A stretch of DNA of 64,000 nt, from positions 1 to 64,000 of the forward strand of contig JAAYXE010000195.1 of NCBI GenBank assembly GCA_012516075.1, in the 5' to 3' direction. Shown one piece after another: positions 33,446 through 42,080 of this stretch. Below the pieces are notes generated by a model. It saw only the letters and a program-made list of their open reading frames with translations, searched no databases and was not told the origin of the DNA. The position numbers and the translations under genes are program-made. Each line of letters begins with the position of its first letter. Position 1 is the first letter of the stretch. The DNA is from Chloroflexota bacterium (GTDB lineage: Bacteria; Chloroflexota; Anaerolineae; Anaerolineales; UBA4823).

Positions 33446-34585
33446 ATGAGTAATGAAGCATTAACAACTCAAACCACCACCCCGGTTAAACGAGATGGTA
33501 CCTTCAAACGAGTGATCAATGCCATTGGCACCGATAACCTGACCCTGATTTTCGCGCTGGTAATTCTTATTTTCCTGGTTACGGTTGTCAGTGGATGGTT
33601 CGGACTCACTGGTGGCGACAAATTCTTCTCCTGGCAGAACCTGATGAACAGTCTGGCCCAGTCCATCGTGATCGTTGGCCTGCTGGCCGTCGGGCAGACC
33701 GTCGTCATCGTGGGTGGCGCGCTGGACATTTCCGTTGGTTCGGTCGCTTCCATGGGTTCCGTTGTTGCTGCATCCGTACTGGTTGGGGTCGGTACAGTTG
33801 GCGCGCTGGGGATCTTTCCGACCAGCAATGTTTTCTTCGCAGTACTGGCCGGTATCCTGACGGGTTCGGTCGCCGGCCTGATCAACGGTTTCATCGTCAC
33901 CAAACTGCGCGTGAACGCTACCATCGCCACCCTCGGTACGCTGGCCGCCTTCGCCGGGTTCGCCTTCCTGCTGGCGCCGGACGGCAAACCGATCGGTGTG
34001 GTCACCCAGCCGGCTTTCACCTGGCTGGCGCAGGGACGCTTCCTGACCAACCTCCCGATCCCTGATCTGGGAGGCACGAAGTGGGTTGGGATCCCGGTGC
34101 TGACGGTGATCTTCCTGATTGTGACCATCCTGTTCCACGTCCTGATGCGCTACACCACCTTTGGGCGCTCGATCTACGCCCTGGGCGGCAACCCCACCGC
34201 TGCCCGCCTGGCTGGTATCAACCTGGACCGCCTGCGCATCATCATGTTCGTCCTCTCGGGTTCCGTCGCCGGTCTGACGGGCGTGCTGCTCACCTCGCGC
34301 ACCACATCCGGCAACCCGGTTAACGGGACGGGCCTGGAACTGCAGGCGATCACCGCCGTCTTCCTGGGTGGGGCTGCCACCTCGGGTGGTAAAGGCACGA
34401 TCTTCGCCACCTTCCTGGCCGTGCTGCTGGTCGGCGTGCTCAACAACGGTATGAACCTGCTCGGGTTCAACACCTTCGTTCAGAAGGTTGCCCTCGGTTT
34501 CCTGCTGGTCGCGGCTGTGGCCCTGTCGCAGCTTCGCCAGGCCCGGGCTGAAAAGGCGCGCACCTCCACTGCCGCCAAATCCTAG
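33446..34585 (+). CDS. sugar ABC transporter permease
   Basis: Integral membrane subunit of 379 residues in the RbsC/AraH/XylH family. Motifs include QTVVIVGGALDISVGSVASMGS, GLINGFIVTKLRVNATIATLGT, and YALGGNPTAARLAGINLDRLRI, which is the cytoplasmic coupling region. About 9-10 membrane segments are visible. AGGAG of the preceding coding end serves as ribosome site for the ATG at 33446. The class transports pentoses and hexoses. Confidence 0.93.
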   Translation: MSNEALTTQTTTPVKRDGTFKRVINAIGTDNLTLIFALVILIFLVTVVSGWFGLTGGDKFFSWQNLMNSLAQSIVIVGLLAVGQTVVIVGGALDISVGSVASMGSVVAASVLVGVGTVGALGIFPTSNVFFAVLAGILTGSVAGLINGFIVTKLRVNATIATLGTLAAFAGFAFLLAPDGKPIGVVTQPAFTWLAQGRFLTNLPIPDLGGTKWVGIPVLTVIFLIVTILFHVLMRYTTFGRSIYALGGNPTAARLAGINLDRLRIIMFVLSGSVAGLTGVLLTSRTTSGNPVNGTGLELQAITAVFLGGAATSGGKGTIFATFLAVLLVGVLNNGMNLLGFNTFVQKVALGFLLVAAVALSQLRQARAEKARTSTAAKS

Positions 34586-34601
34586 TACAAAACCAAAAGG
34601 A

Positions 34602-34625
34602 GAAGCCGGTCGGACGGCCGGCTTC
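34602..34625 (+). other. intercistronic hairpin after the permease gene
   Basis: Arms GAAGCCGG (34602-34609) and CCGGCTTC (34618-34625) with an 8-nt loop and no T run. The string ACCAAAAGGAG occurs on both sides (34592-34602 and 34640-34650), giving a duplicated ribosome-site-like element. Confidence 0.5.
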
Positions 34626-34657
34626 GGCAAGAAGACCAATACCAAAAGGAGTTGTTC

Positions 34658-35293
34658 ATGGAATCCCTCATCAAAGACATCTTTACAAATGTCATGGAAG
34701 GGCAGGCTGGCGCTGTGAAAGAAAAGGTCCAGGCTGCACTCGATGCCGGGATTGAGGCGCCGGTGATTCTCAACGAGGGCATGATTGCTGCAATGGCCGA
34801 GGTCGGCCGCCTGTTCGAAGAGGGCGAGTATTACGTTCCTGAGATGCTGATTTCGGCTCGCGCCATGCAGGCCGGCTTGTCGGTGCTCAAACCTCACCTG
34901 GTCGCTTCCGATGTCAAATCGGCCGGCAAAGTTGCCATCGGCACCGTCAAAGGTGACCTGCACGACATCGGTAAGAACCTGGTGGCGATGATGCTCGAAG
35001 GCGCCGGTTTTGAGATCGTCGACCTGGGGACCGATGTTCCCCCCGAGAAATTCGTCGAAGCAGCTCGCGATGGCGCCCAGATCATCGCCATGTCCGCTCT
35101 ACTGACCACCACCATGCCGTCCATGAAAACCACCATCGAGGCGCTGACCGAGGCAGGCCTGCGCGACAAGGTGAAAGTCATGGTCGGCGGCGCGCCCATC
35201 ACCGACGATTACGCCCGCCAGATTGGTGCAGACGGCTTCTCACCGGATGCCAGCCGCGCTGTCGCCAAGGCCAAAGAACTGGTCGCGGCCTGA
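34658..35293 (+). CDS. corrinoid (B12-binding) methyltransferase protein, MtbC/MttC-like
   Basis: A 211-residue corrinoid protein. The N-terminal four-helix cap (B12-binding_2, about 1-85) is followed by a Rossmann cobalamin domain with GTVKGDLHDIGKNLVAMML, where His102 is the lower axial cobalt ligand, then AIIAMSALLTTTMPSMK-like and VMVGGAPITDDYARQIGADG. Such proteins carry a methyl group between a substrate-specific methyltransferase and an acceptor enzyme. It is encoded between a sugar permease and a mutarotase, with a URO-D-fold gene one gene on. AAGGAG precedes the ATG at 34658. No corrinoid-activating ATPase gene is in the window. Confidence 0.92.
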   Translation: MESLIKDIFTNVMEGQAGAVKEKVQAALDAGIEAPVILNEGMIAAMAEVGRLFEEGEYYVPEMLISARAMQAGLSVLKPHLVASDVKSAGKVAIGTVKGDLHDIGKNLVAMMLEGAGFEIVDLGTDVPPEKFVEAARDGAQIIAMSALLTTTMPSMKTTIEALTEAGLRDKVKVMVGGAPITDDYARQIGADGFSPDASRAVAKAKELVAA

Positions 35294-35326
35294 TTTCATT
35301 TCGGGTTTACTTCCCGCATAATTTCT

Positions 35327-35354
35327 CAGGGGGATGGCAGCTGCCATCCCCCTG
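35327..35354. other. 28-bp perfect palindrome after the corrinoid gene
   Basis: The stretch 35327-35354 reads the same on both strands (14 + 14, no spacer). No T run follows, and the next gene is 82 bp on, so it may be a processing or stabilising hairpin, a partial terminator, or a protein-binding site. Confidence 0.65.
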
Positions 35355-35436
35355 CTCTCAACCTACCGGCATCACCGTCTGATACCTGTTCTCATCACAA
35401 ATTTCATATCTACTCCCTGATCTGCTGAGGGGTAAC

Positions 35437-36423
35437 GTGCGCATGAACACACTGATTCGGCGAACGACCTGGTACGGCATGGAAGCATGGGCGCTGGAAA
35501 ACGAGCGTCTGCGCCTGGTTGTAGTCCCTGAAATGGGAGCCAAGATGGTCTCTCTGGCTGCCAGACCTGACGGGCCGGAATGGCTGGCTGGCCCCGGAAG
35601 CCGCCCGTTTCAAAAAGTCCCTTACGGTGCTGCATTCGAAAAACAGGATATGAGCGGCTGGGATGAGATGTTCCCCACCATCACAGCCTGCGAATACCCG
35701 CATCCCGGTGACTGGTTCGGCCGCCCGCTGCCCGATCACGGCGAGGTGTGGGCTTTACCCTGGACGGTCGACCAGGCGGCTGAAGGGCGGCTGTCCATGC
35801 ACGTCGAAGGGGTGGCCCTGCCCTACCGTTTGCACCGTCATGCATACTTTGAAGCGGCGGATACGCTGCGGCTCGATTACGAAGCCTTCAACCTGGGAGC
35901 TGAGCCCATGCCTTATGTCTGGGCTGCCCACCCGCAGTTTATCTGCGGCCCCGAGGCAGAAGTGCGCATCCCGGCCGGCATCTCCCAGGTGGTCAACACC
36001 CTGCCCGCTTCCTGGGGCTGGGGAGAACCCGAGACGGTCCTGGACTGGCCAGAAGCAGCCGCCGGAACAGGGAAGGTACGCCTGGACCGCACAGGCCCCC
36101 CGGCTCTCAAACGGGCGCGTAAGTTCTTCCTGCCCCCCGGCGTACGCCCCAGCTGGACCGGGCTGCTGCGCCGGGAACAGAACGACTGGCTGCTTCTGGA
36201 GTGGGACCCGAATCAGGTGCCGTATCTGGGCGTGTGGGTCGACGAGGGCGCGATCAACGAGCAGTCCGTCGCCGCCCCGGAACCAACCACCGGGTACTAC
36301 GACAGCCTGGCGCTGGCTTACTCGAAAAAGCAAGTTACAGTCATCGAGCCGCATGGATCCGCCTCCTGGTCGCTGACCGTGCGCCTGGGGACGGCCGGAG
36401 AGCCCTTCCCGGAGTTGGATTAA
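35437..36423 (+). CDS. galactose-mutarotase-fold protein (aldose epimerase-like)
   Basis: A 328-residue beta-sandwich protein of the aldose 1-epimerase superfamily. Pattern elements are LRLVVVPEMGAKMVSLAAR, GWDEMFPTI, PDHGEVWALPW and YVWAAHPQF, the last with the His typical of the active site. It may interconvert anomers of the imported sugar or bind it. Two starts are possible: a GTG at 35437 close to the GAGGGG site, or ATG at 35443 with wider spacing. It is the second mutarotase-type protein of this locus, the other being the DUF5107 protein. Confidence 0.83.
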   Translation: MRMNTLIRRTTWYGMEAWALENERLRLVVVPEMGAKMVSLAARPDGPEWLAGPGSRPFQKVPYGAAFEKQDMSGWDEMFPTITACEYPHPGDWFGRPLPDHGEVWALPWTVDQAAEGRLSMHVEGVALPYRLHRHAYFEAADTLRLDYEAFNLGAEPMPYVWAAHPQFICGPEAEVRIPAGISQVVNTLPASWGWGEPETVLDWPEAAAGTGKVRLDRTGPPALKRARKFFLPPGVRPSWTGLLRREQNDWLLLEWDPNQVPYLGVWVDEGAINEQSVAAPEPTTGYYDSLALAYSKKQVTVIEPHGSASWSLTVRLGTAGEPFPELD

Positions 36424-36498
36424 CCGCCTTCCCGTCCGGGTAAAGCGCCCCGGACGGGCGCCGCCTGCCTGCCAGAACCGCTGAAGGAAGGATTTGAA

Positions 36499-37668
36499 AT
36501 GAACAACCTGGAACGCTTCAAAAAAGCGCTGAACTGGGAACCGGTCGATCACATCATGACCTATGATTTCCTGGACAACCGCCATATCCTGATCGAATAC
36601 GGAGGCTACGACCCCTCCCGTGAGTACACTTTTGAAGAGCTGATCCACATCAACGGCAGAGCCTGGAAGAACATCGGGCTGGACATCACTCGCTTCGTCT
36701 ACGACCCCGTGAACCACTGGATGGGCAGCAAGATCACCAACTGGATCCGCTTCTTCGGGGTCGACCCGTCCAACTGGGAAGTCAGCCAGGCAGGCGGTAC
36801 GGCCTGGATCTCCAAACGCCCGTTCAAAACCCTGAAAGAGCTGGAAAAACACATGCCCCAGCTGCCGGTCTACGAGGAAGTCAAGGAGTGGTACCAGCCT
36901 TCCATCCGCCAGATGCAGGAGATCCTGAGCGAGTACGATATCGTGATGATCGGTGCGGTGGAAGGGCCGATCACAGACGCCTACTCCTACATGGATATGG
37001 AACTGTTCGCCACTGCGATCTACGAAGCGCCGGAGCTGGTGCAGCATGTGATGGACTGCACGGGGATGTTCTCGGCCCATATCGCCAGGGCCTACGCCGA
37101 GGTGACCCAGGCGCCGCTGCTCTTCATGGGCGAGGACATCGCCTGCTCCACCGGTCCGATCTTCAGCCCGAAATTCGTGCGCAAAGAAGGGCTGCCGCGC
37201 TGGAAATGGATCACCGGGCCTGTCAAAGAGAAAGGCTATAAGTTCCTGTACCATACCGACGGCAAGTACGGCAATTTCCTGCCGCTCATCTTCGAAGAGC
37301 TGGGCGCCGACGGGCTCAACCCCATCGAACGCAACAACTGCAACGACATCTTCGAGATCCGCAGGGAATGGCCGGACCGGCTGCTGTTCGGCAACGTGTG
37401 CTGCATGCACACCCTGCCCCACGGCACCCTGGGCGATGTAGAAGATGAGACCCTGGAACTGATCGAGAAGATCGGCCCGCAGGGCGGCATCTTTATCGGC
37501 TCGTCGAGCGAAGTGCACGATGCAGTCCCGGTCGAAAACGCGGTGTGCATGTACCGCACGGTCAAAGAATACGGCACTTACCCGATCGATATCGACCGCA
37601 TTCGCAGGCGCCGCACCGAGCTGCGCAAGAAGAATCAGCTCAAGTTGCGTGCAGATCTGGAGCTGTAA
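36499..37668 (+). CDS. URO-D/cobalamin-methyltransferase-fold protein
   Basis: A TIM-barrel protein of 389 residues in the uroporphyrinogen decarboxylase superfamily, which includes MtaA/MtbA-type methyltransferases. Family features are the N-terminal RFKKALNWEPVDH, GAVEGPITDAYSYM, FMGEDIAC and GGIFIGSSSEVHDAVPVENAVCMY. The canonical zinc motif HxCG is HTDG here (residues 252-255), with a Cys pair at 301-302 in GNVCCMH. It is encoded with a corrinoid protein, so methyl transfer is the best guess, but the missing zinc Cys means another reaction cannot be excluded. AAGGAAGG precedes the ATG. Confidence 0.85.
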   Translation: MNNLERFKKALNWEPVDHIMTYDFLDNRHILIEYGGYDPSREYTFEELIHINGRAWKNIGLDITRFVYDPVNHWMGSKITNWIRFFGVDPSNWEVSQAGGTAWISKRPFKTLKELEKHMPQLPVYEEVKEWYQPSIRQMQEILSEYDIVMIGAVEGPITDAYSYMDMELFATAIYEAPELVQHVMDCTGMFSAHIARAYAEVTQAPLLFMGEDIACSTGPIFSPKFVRKEGLPRWKWITGPVKEKGYKFLYHTDGKYGNFLPLIFEELGADGLNPIERNNCNDIFEIRREWPDRLLFGNVCCMHTLPHGTLGDVEDETLELIEKIGPQGGIFIGSSSEVHDAVPVENAVCMYRTVKEYGTYPIDIDRIRRRRTELRKKNQLKLRADLEL

Positions 37669-37785
37669 GCCGCCGTTCGGCGCGGATAGCAAATCAACGG
37701 CCGGCTCATGGAAGGCTGGCCGTTCAGAATGGAGCCCTGGCTCCCATTCGTGTCCTGTTAATAAATGTTTTTTTCTCAATAACAG

Positions 37786-37827
37786 AGGTGAGGGCGCAGA
37801 GTATGAAGTTACTCTGCGCCCTCACCT
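37786..37827 (+). terminator. long hairpin ending the corrinoid/URO-D operon
   Basis: Perfect 18-bp arms (37786-37803 and 37810-37827) with a 6-nt loop, followed by only a short TTTAT. It is 118 bp past the URO-D stop. Two weaker inverted repeats lie between, near 37708-37735 and 37730-37750. A terminator or strong RNA-processing stem. Confidence 0.6.
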
Positions 37828-37875
37828 TTATCCGGTGGGCGCTGAGACACGACCACTGGCCGCGAAGACGCTGCA

Positions 37876-40596
37876 ATGATGGAATCTGGTCTGCTGCTGA
37901 CAAAATTTTTCACCCCCGAACCGCGTCCGCGGCGCGTCAGCCGCAGGCGCCTTCTGGAACAGCTTGACCGCCTGCCGCCCGGCAGCCTGGTGATCGTCTC
38001 CGCACCGGCCGGCTTTGGGAAAACCAGCCTGGTGAGCGAGTGGGTGCACAGCTCGGGAGTCAACTGCGCGTGGGTGTCGCTGGACGAGGGGGACAGCGAT
38101 CCGGTGCGCTTCTGGACATGCCTGGTGATGGCGGTGGAGCGCCTGTTTCCCGGCGTGTGCGAGAACAGCCAGCGCCTGCTTACAGACACGGGGCGGCCCT
38201 CATCTCGCATCCTGCTGACCTCCCTGCTGAACGACCTGAGCCGCCAGGTGAGCCAGCCCGGAGAAAAACCGGCCTGCCTGGTGCTGGACGACCTGCAGCG
38301 CGTCAGCAGCCCTGAAGTCTACGAAGGCCTGCTCTTATTCATTGAACGCCTGCCGCCCTGTCTGCGCCTGGTGTTAATCGGGCGTAGTGACCCGGCCCTG
38401 CCCCTGGGCCGCCTGCGGGCGAGCTGCAGGCTGCTGGAGATCCGGCTGGCAGATTTACGCTTTACGCTCGAAGAAAGCGCAGCCTTTCTCGAACAGGTAA
38501 TGGGGTTTGCCGTCTCGCCGCAGCAGGTGCAGCGGCTGGCAGAGCGTACCGAGGGCTGGATCGCCGGATTACAGCTCGCCGGCCTCGCCATGCAGGGTCT
38601 GGTGAATGCAGGCGGGCCGGACGGTACGGAGACCAGCCTGCAGTCCTTCATTGAGAATTTCTCCGGCAGCGATCGCTTTGTTCTCGATTATCTGGTTGAG
38701 GAAGTACTCGGCCGTCTGCCAGAGGATGCACGGGCGTTTCTGCTGCAGACCTCCATCCTGGATCGTATCTGCGGTCCGCTTTGTGACGCACTGACCGGCC
38801 AGCCCCAGGGCAGCGGCCAGGCCATGCTCGAACGGTTTGAGCACGACAATTTGTTTTTGATCCCACTCGACAACCGCCGCACCTGGTACCGCTTCCACCA
38901 CCTGTTCGCCGACCTGCTGCGGCACCAGTTCTCAGCACACAGCGGCAGTTCTGCGCACGAAACTGCGGCAGCCCTTCACCGGCGTGCCGCCGGTTGGCTG
39001 GCCGGCCAGGGATATTTTCCGGAGGCGATCGAACACGCCCTGCAGGGAGAGGACTACGAACGCGCCGCCGCATGGATCGAGGCATATGCCTGGAACGGGA
39101 TCGCGCGCGGTGAATATGCCACCCTGCGCCGCTGGAGCGAAGCCCTCCCTGAGGCGCTGCTCTACGCACGGCCCGTTCTGCTCACCCGCTATACATGGGT
39201 ACTGTCCTATTTGGGAGAAGTAAAGGGCTACGAGCGCCCCCTGGCAGCTGCCGAGCGGCTGTTCCGCCAGCAGGGAAATCCGCCGCCAGCCGGAGAGGCC
39301 CTGAACCTGCGCGCCGATTTCGCCGTCGTTTACGGCGATGGTGCCCGGGCCAGGGAACTGGCCCTGCAGGCGCTGGATGTGCTGCCCGGCGAAGACAGCG
39401 GCCAGCGGGGCCTCAGCGCCATGTATCTGGGCTCTGGCGCGTTGTTACTGGGCGAAATGCAGCAGGCACGCCAGGCCTTCGCGGACGGCCGGGAGCTGTG
39501 CCGGAGCGCGGGCAGCCTCACCGGGATGCGCATGAACACGCTTGGACTGGCGGAGGTCTGCAAGGCCCAGGGCGACCTGCCCCGCGCTGCCGGCCTGCTG
39601 GAAGAAGTCCTGCAGCAAACCGGGGACCTGCCGGTGTATGAAGGCCTGATCGCCCGCATGCTGCTGAGCATGATCTGGAGCGAGTGGAACCGCCTGGATG
39701 AAGCCGAACAGGCTGCTCGCCGCCTGCTGGCTGCCGCCGAGGATTCAGGTCAGGCGGGATACCTCAACACCTGCTGGCTTTTGCTGGCCCGTATCCTCTG
39801 GGAGAAGGGCGATATCCCCGGCATGCTGACCTGCTTTGAGCGGCAGGCCGTACTGGCTGAACAGATGAACGACCTGCTCGGGCTGAGCGTGGGCCGCGCC
39901 CTGCGCGCCGGTCTGGCTGCCGTCTCCGGCGAGATGGACACAGCGCTGCGCTGGCTGGAGAGCTGCGGCTTATCGCCGGACGACGAGCCCGCTTACCGGG
40001 AAGAACCGCTCTACCTGGCGCTCTGCCTGCTGCTCGTGCGCCTGGGCGCAGACGATGCCCGCAGGGCAGCTGCGCTGCTGGAGCGCATGCAGGTGAGTGC
40101 CAGATCACAGCAGCGCACCGCCAGCCTGATCGAGATCCTGCTGCTCAAGGCGCTGGCATTGTCCTCCCTGAACGACCTGCCGTCCGCTCTGAGCGCCCTG
40201 GAAGAATCACTGTCCCTGGCGCAGCCGGCGGGGTACATGCGCCTGTATCCGGATGAAGGCCGGCCAGTGATCGACCTGCTAGGCCTGCTGCTGCGTAAGG
40301 CCGCCCTTTCGCCCGGGCTGCGCACCTATGTCCGGCAGATCCTGACCTGCGCCGCCCAGCCGCTGGACGAAACGGGCACGCAAGCGGCTAACCTGTCCCT
40401 GATCGAACCGCTAACCGCCCGCGAACTCGAGGTGCTGCGCCTGATCCGGGCCGGCTGTGCCAATCGCGAGATCGCAGAGAGGCTGTATCTTTCCCTCAAC
40501 ACCGTCAAAGTGCATGTAAAGAACATCTTCGCCAAGCTGCAGGTCGAGAACCGCACGCAGGCGGTGCGAGTGGCGGAAGACCTGGGCCTGATCTAA
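37876..40596 (+). CDS. MalT-like LuxR-family transcriptional regulator
   Basis: A 906-residue STAND-type activator. Walker A is APAGFGKTSL (about residues 43-52) and Walker B is LVLDDLQR (about 135); an NB-ARC/WH region and a long TPR-like helical repeat domain (about 350-800) follow, ending in a LuxR HTH of 60 residues: LTARELEVLRLIRAG through NTVKVHVKNIFAKLQ. Such proteins bind an inducer in the helical domain and ATP, then multimerise to activate promoters. They are especially numerous in Chloroflexota. The start is a tandem ATG with no clear ribosome site. Target genes unknown; the small genes and CPBP protease downstream are candidates. Confidence 0.92.
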   Translation: MMESGLLLTKFFTPEPRPRRVSRRRLLEQLDRLPPGSLVIVSAPAGFGKTSLVSEWVHSSGVNCAWVSLDEGDSDPVRFWTCLVMAVERLFPGVCENSQRLLTDTGRPSSRILLTSLLNDLSRQVSQPGEKPACLVLDDLQRVSSPEVYEGLLLFIERLPPCLRLVLIGRSDPALPLGRLRASCRLLEIRLADLRFTLEESAAFLEQVMGFAVSPQQVQRLAERTEGWIAGLQLAGLAMQGLVNAGGPDGTETSLQSFIENFSGSDRFVLDYLVEEVLGRLPEDARAFLLQTSILDRICGPLCDALTGQPQGSGQAMLERFEHDNLFLIPLDNRRTWYRFHHLFADLLRHQFSAHSGSSAHETAAALHRRAAGWLAGQGYFPEAIEHALQGEDYERAAAWIEAYAWNGIARGEYATLRRWSEALPEALLYARPVLLTRYTWVLSYLGEVKGYERPLAAAERLFRQQGNPPPAGEALNLRADFAVVYGDGARARELALQALDVLPGEDSGQRGLSAMYLGSGALLLGEMQQARQAFADGRELCRSAGSLTGMRMNTLGLAEVCKAQGDLPRAAGLLEEVLQQTGDLPVYEGLIARMLLSMIWSEWNRLDEAEQAARRLLAAAEDSGQAGYLNTCWLLLARILWEKGDIPGMLTCFERQAVLAEQMNDLLGLSVGRALRAGLAAVSGEMDTALRWLESCGLSPDDEPAYREEPLYLALCLLLVRLGADDARRAAALLERMQVSARSQQRTASLIEILLLKALALSSLNDLPSALSALEESLSLAQPAGYMRLYPDEGRPVIDLLGLLLRKAALSPGLRTYVRQILTCAAQPLDETGTQAANLSLIEPLTARELEVLRLIRAGCANREIAERLYLSLNTVKVHVKNIFAKLQVENRTQAVRVAEDLGLI

Positions 40597-40719
40597 TCCC
40601 CCTCTTATTCACAATAACCCCTCTTTCTCATCCGGATACCTCTTTCGGGTGTGTACCCGGCTGCCTGGCCGGGATATAAACGTCGATGTAACCAGCACAT
40701 ACTCGAAACGGAGGTCAAC

Positions 40720-40788
40720 ATGGATGAGACATTCATCAGTCTGCTCAGCTTCCTGGCAGCCAGAAAAGCTGTTGAAAGTCCTCACTGA
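40720..40788 (+). CDS. 22-residue leader or small peptide
   Basis: A GGAGGT ribosome site (40710-40715, four bases before the ATG) opens a short frame of 22 codons ending in TGA at 40786. The peptide starts MDETFISLLSF and is amphipathic. It precedes another small gene by 21 bp. The strong site argues for translation; it may be a leader peptide or a small protein. No homologue recognised. Confidence 0.45.
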   Translation: MDETFISLLSFLAARKAVESPH

Positions 40789-40809
40789 AAATACCCGCTG
40801 GAAGCCGCT

Positions 40810-41028
40810 GTGACACGCTACGAAATCCGGGTAAGAGAAAACAATGTGCACGATTGGGCCGGCTGGTTCGATGAGCTGCAGGTGCTGACCGGCGCTGGAG
40901 AGAAATGCCCGTCCTCCGGAACGCTCCTGACCGGCTGGCTGCCCGACCAGGCCGCACTGCTGGGCATCCTGATGCGCCTGCACAATCTGAACCTGACCAT
41001 AGTATCCGTTTACCGCTTAGAAAAATAA
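40810..41028 (+). CDS. small conserved hypothetical protein
   Basis: A 72-residue protein starting at a GTG, with pattern RYEIRVREN, WAGWFDELQVL, LLTGWLPDQAALLGILMRLHNLNLTIVSVYRL. This short layout is familiar from Actinobacteria and Chloroflexota, where it is often found beside LuxR/MalT-type regulators; no function is assigned that I know of. It is 18 bp upstream of the CPBP protease, so the two are probably cotranscribed. The GGAAGCC before the GTG is a weak ribosome site. Confidence 0.7.
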   Translation: MTRYEIRVRENNVHDWAGWFDELQVLTGAGEKCPSSGTLLTGWLPDQAALLGILMRLHNLNLTIVSVYRLEK

Positions 41029-41045
41029 AAAGAGGCAAATAAAAA

Positions 41046-42062
41046 ATGAATACCATCACCGCAAACCATCAAACCCAAACGGGCGCGGGCTCGCTGTTCC
41101 GCAGCCCCACAGAAAACCGCCTGCGCGGCGGCTGGCGCCTGCTCATCCAGGGCGCCGGCTACATGGGCAGCAGCCTGCTGGCGCAGTTTATCCTGGGCGC
41201 TGGCATGGGTATTTTCATGATGGCATCCGGCGCCGATCTGACAGATCCGCAGGTCGTGATTGAATTGTCCACGCGCCCGGTAATGCGCCTGCTGACCGCC
41301 CTGCTTTCCCTGGGCTGTATCCTGCTCACCTGCTGGGCAGCAGCACGCTGGCTGGACAAACGGCCCTTCCGTGCGTACGGTTTTGAACTTACCCGCCAGT
41401 GGTGGCTGGATATGGGATTCGGCCTGGCCCTGGGCGCCTTCCTGATGCTGGTGATCTTCCTGGTTGAACGTCTGGCCGGTTGGATCGACGTGAGCACCCC
41501 GGCCCTGGACGGCAGCGCCTGGGGGACGATCTTCGTCTACCTTGTCGTCTACATCTGCGTAGGCATCACCGAAGAGCTGTTCTCGCGCGGCTACCAGATC
41601 CGCAACCTGGCGGAAAGCACAGCGGGCTTCAACCCCAGGCTGGCTGTGCTGATCGCCTACCTGGGAACCTCGATCTTCTTCGGCCTGCTGCACGCCGCCA
41701 ACCCTAATGCCAGCATGACCAGCACCGTGTATCTGATGATCGCCGGCCTGTTCCTGGGGCTGGGATACGTCCTCACCGGCCAGCTGGGTCTGTCGATCGG
41801 CCTGCATATTACCTGGAACTTCTTTGAGGGCAGCGTATTCGGCTTCCCGGTCAGCGGTATGGGCTCCGCAGCCTCGCTGGTGCAGATCGAACAGGGCGGG
41901 CCCGCCCTGTGGACGGGCGGCCCTTTCGGCCCCGAGGCCGGGCTGGTCGGCCTGGCAGCGACCGCCCTGGGTGTGCTGCTGATCCTGGCTTATGTGAAAC
42001 TGACCCGCGGCCAGGTCTCACTGCACACCAAACTGGCTGAATACACACCGGCGGCTGAGTAA
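41046..42062 (+). CDS. CPBP-family intramembrane metalloprotease
   Basis: Multi-span membrane protein of 338 residues with the CPBP (CAAX protease/Abi) signature: EELFSRGYQIRNL (EExxxR), FFGLLHAANP (FxxxH) and LHITWNFFEGSVFG (HxxxN), where the Glu and His residues bind the catalytic zinc. Seven to eight hydrophobic segments are visible. Such proteins cleave membrane peptides or act in bacteriocin self-protection; the target is unknown. It is followed by a perfect terminator. Confidence 0.92.
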   Translation: MNTITANHQTQTGAGSLFRSPTENRLRGGWRLLIQGAGYMGSSLLAQFILGAGMGIFMMASGADLTDPQVVIELSTRPVMRLLTALLSLGCILLTCWAAARWLDKRPFRAYGFELTRQWWLDMGFGLALGAFLMLVIFLVERLAGWIDVSTPALDGSAWGTIFVYLVVYICVGITEELFSRGYQIRNLAESTAGFNPRLAVLIAYLGTSIFFGLLHAANPNASMTSTVYLMIAGLFLGLGYVLTGQLGLSIGLHITWNFFEGSVFGFPVSGMGSAASLVQIEQGGPALWTGGPFGPEAGLVGLAATALGVLLILAYVKLTRGQVSLHTKLAEYTPAAE

Positions 42063-42080
42063 ATCCTGACGCAGCGGCAG

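Noticed and set aside
34602..34625. Hairpin considered as a transcription terminator
   Set aside because: No T run follows, and genes on both sides appear to form one operon; kept only as a stem-loop.
33461..34963. 500-codon frame opposite the permease and corrinoid genes
   Set aside because: Spans two real genes on the other strand and is rich in Asp/Gln/Arg/His with no domain.
35755..37779. 674-codon frame opposite the mutarotase and URO-D genes
   Set aside because: Covers two well-supported genes and their gap; no start signal or motif.
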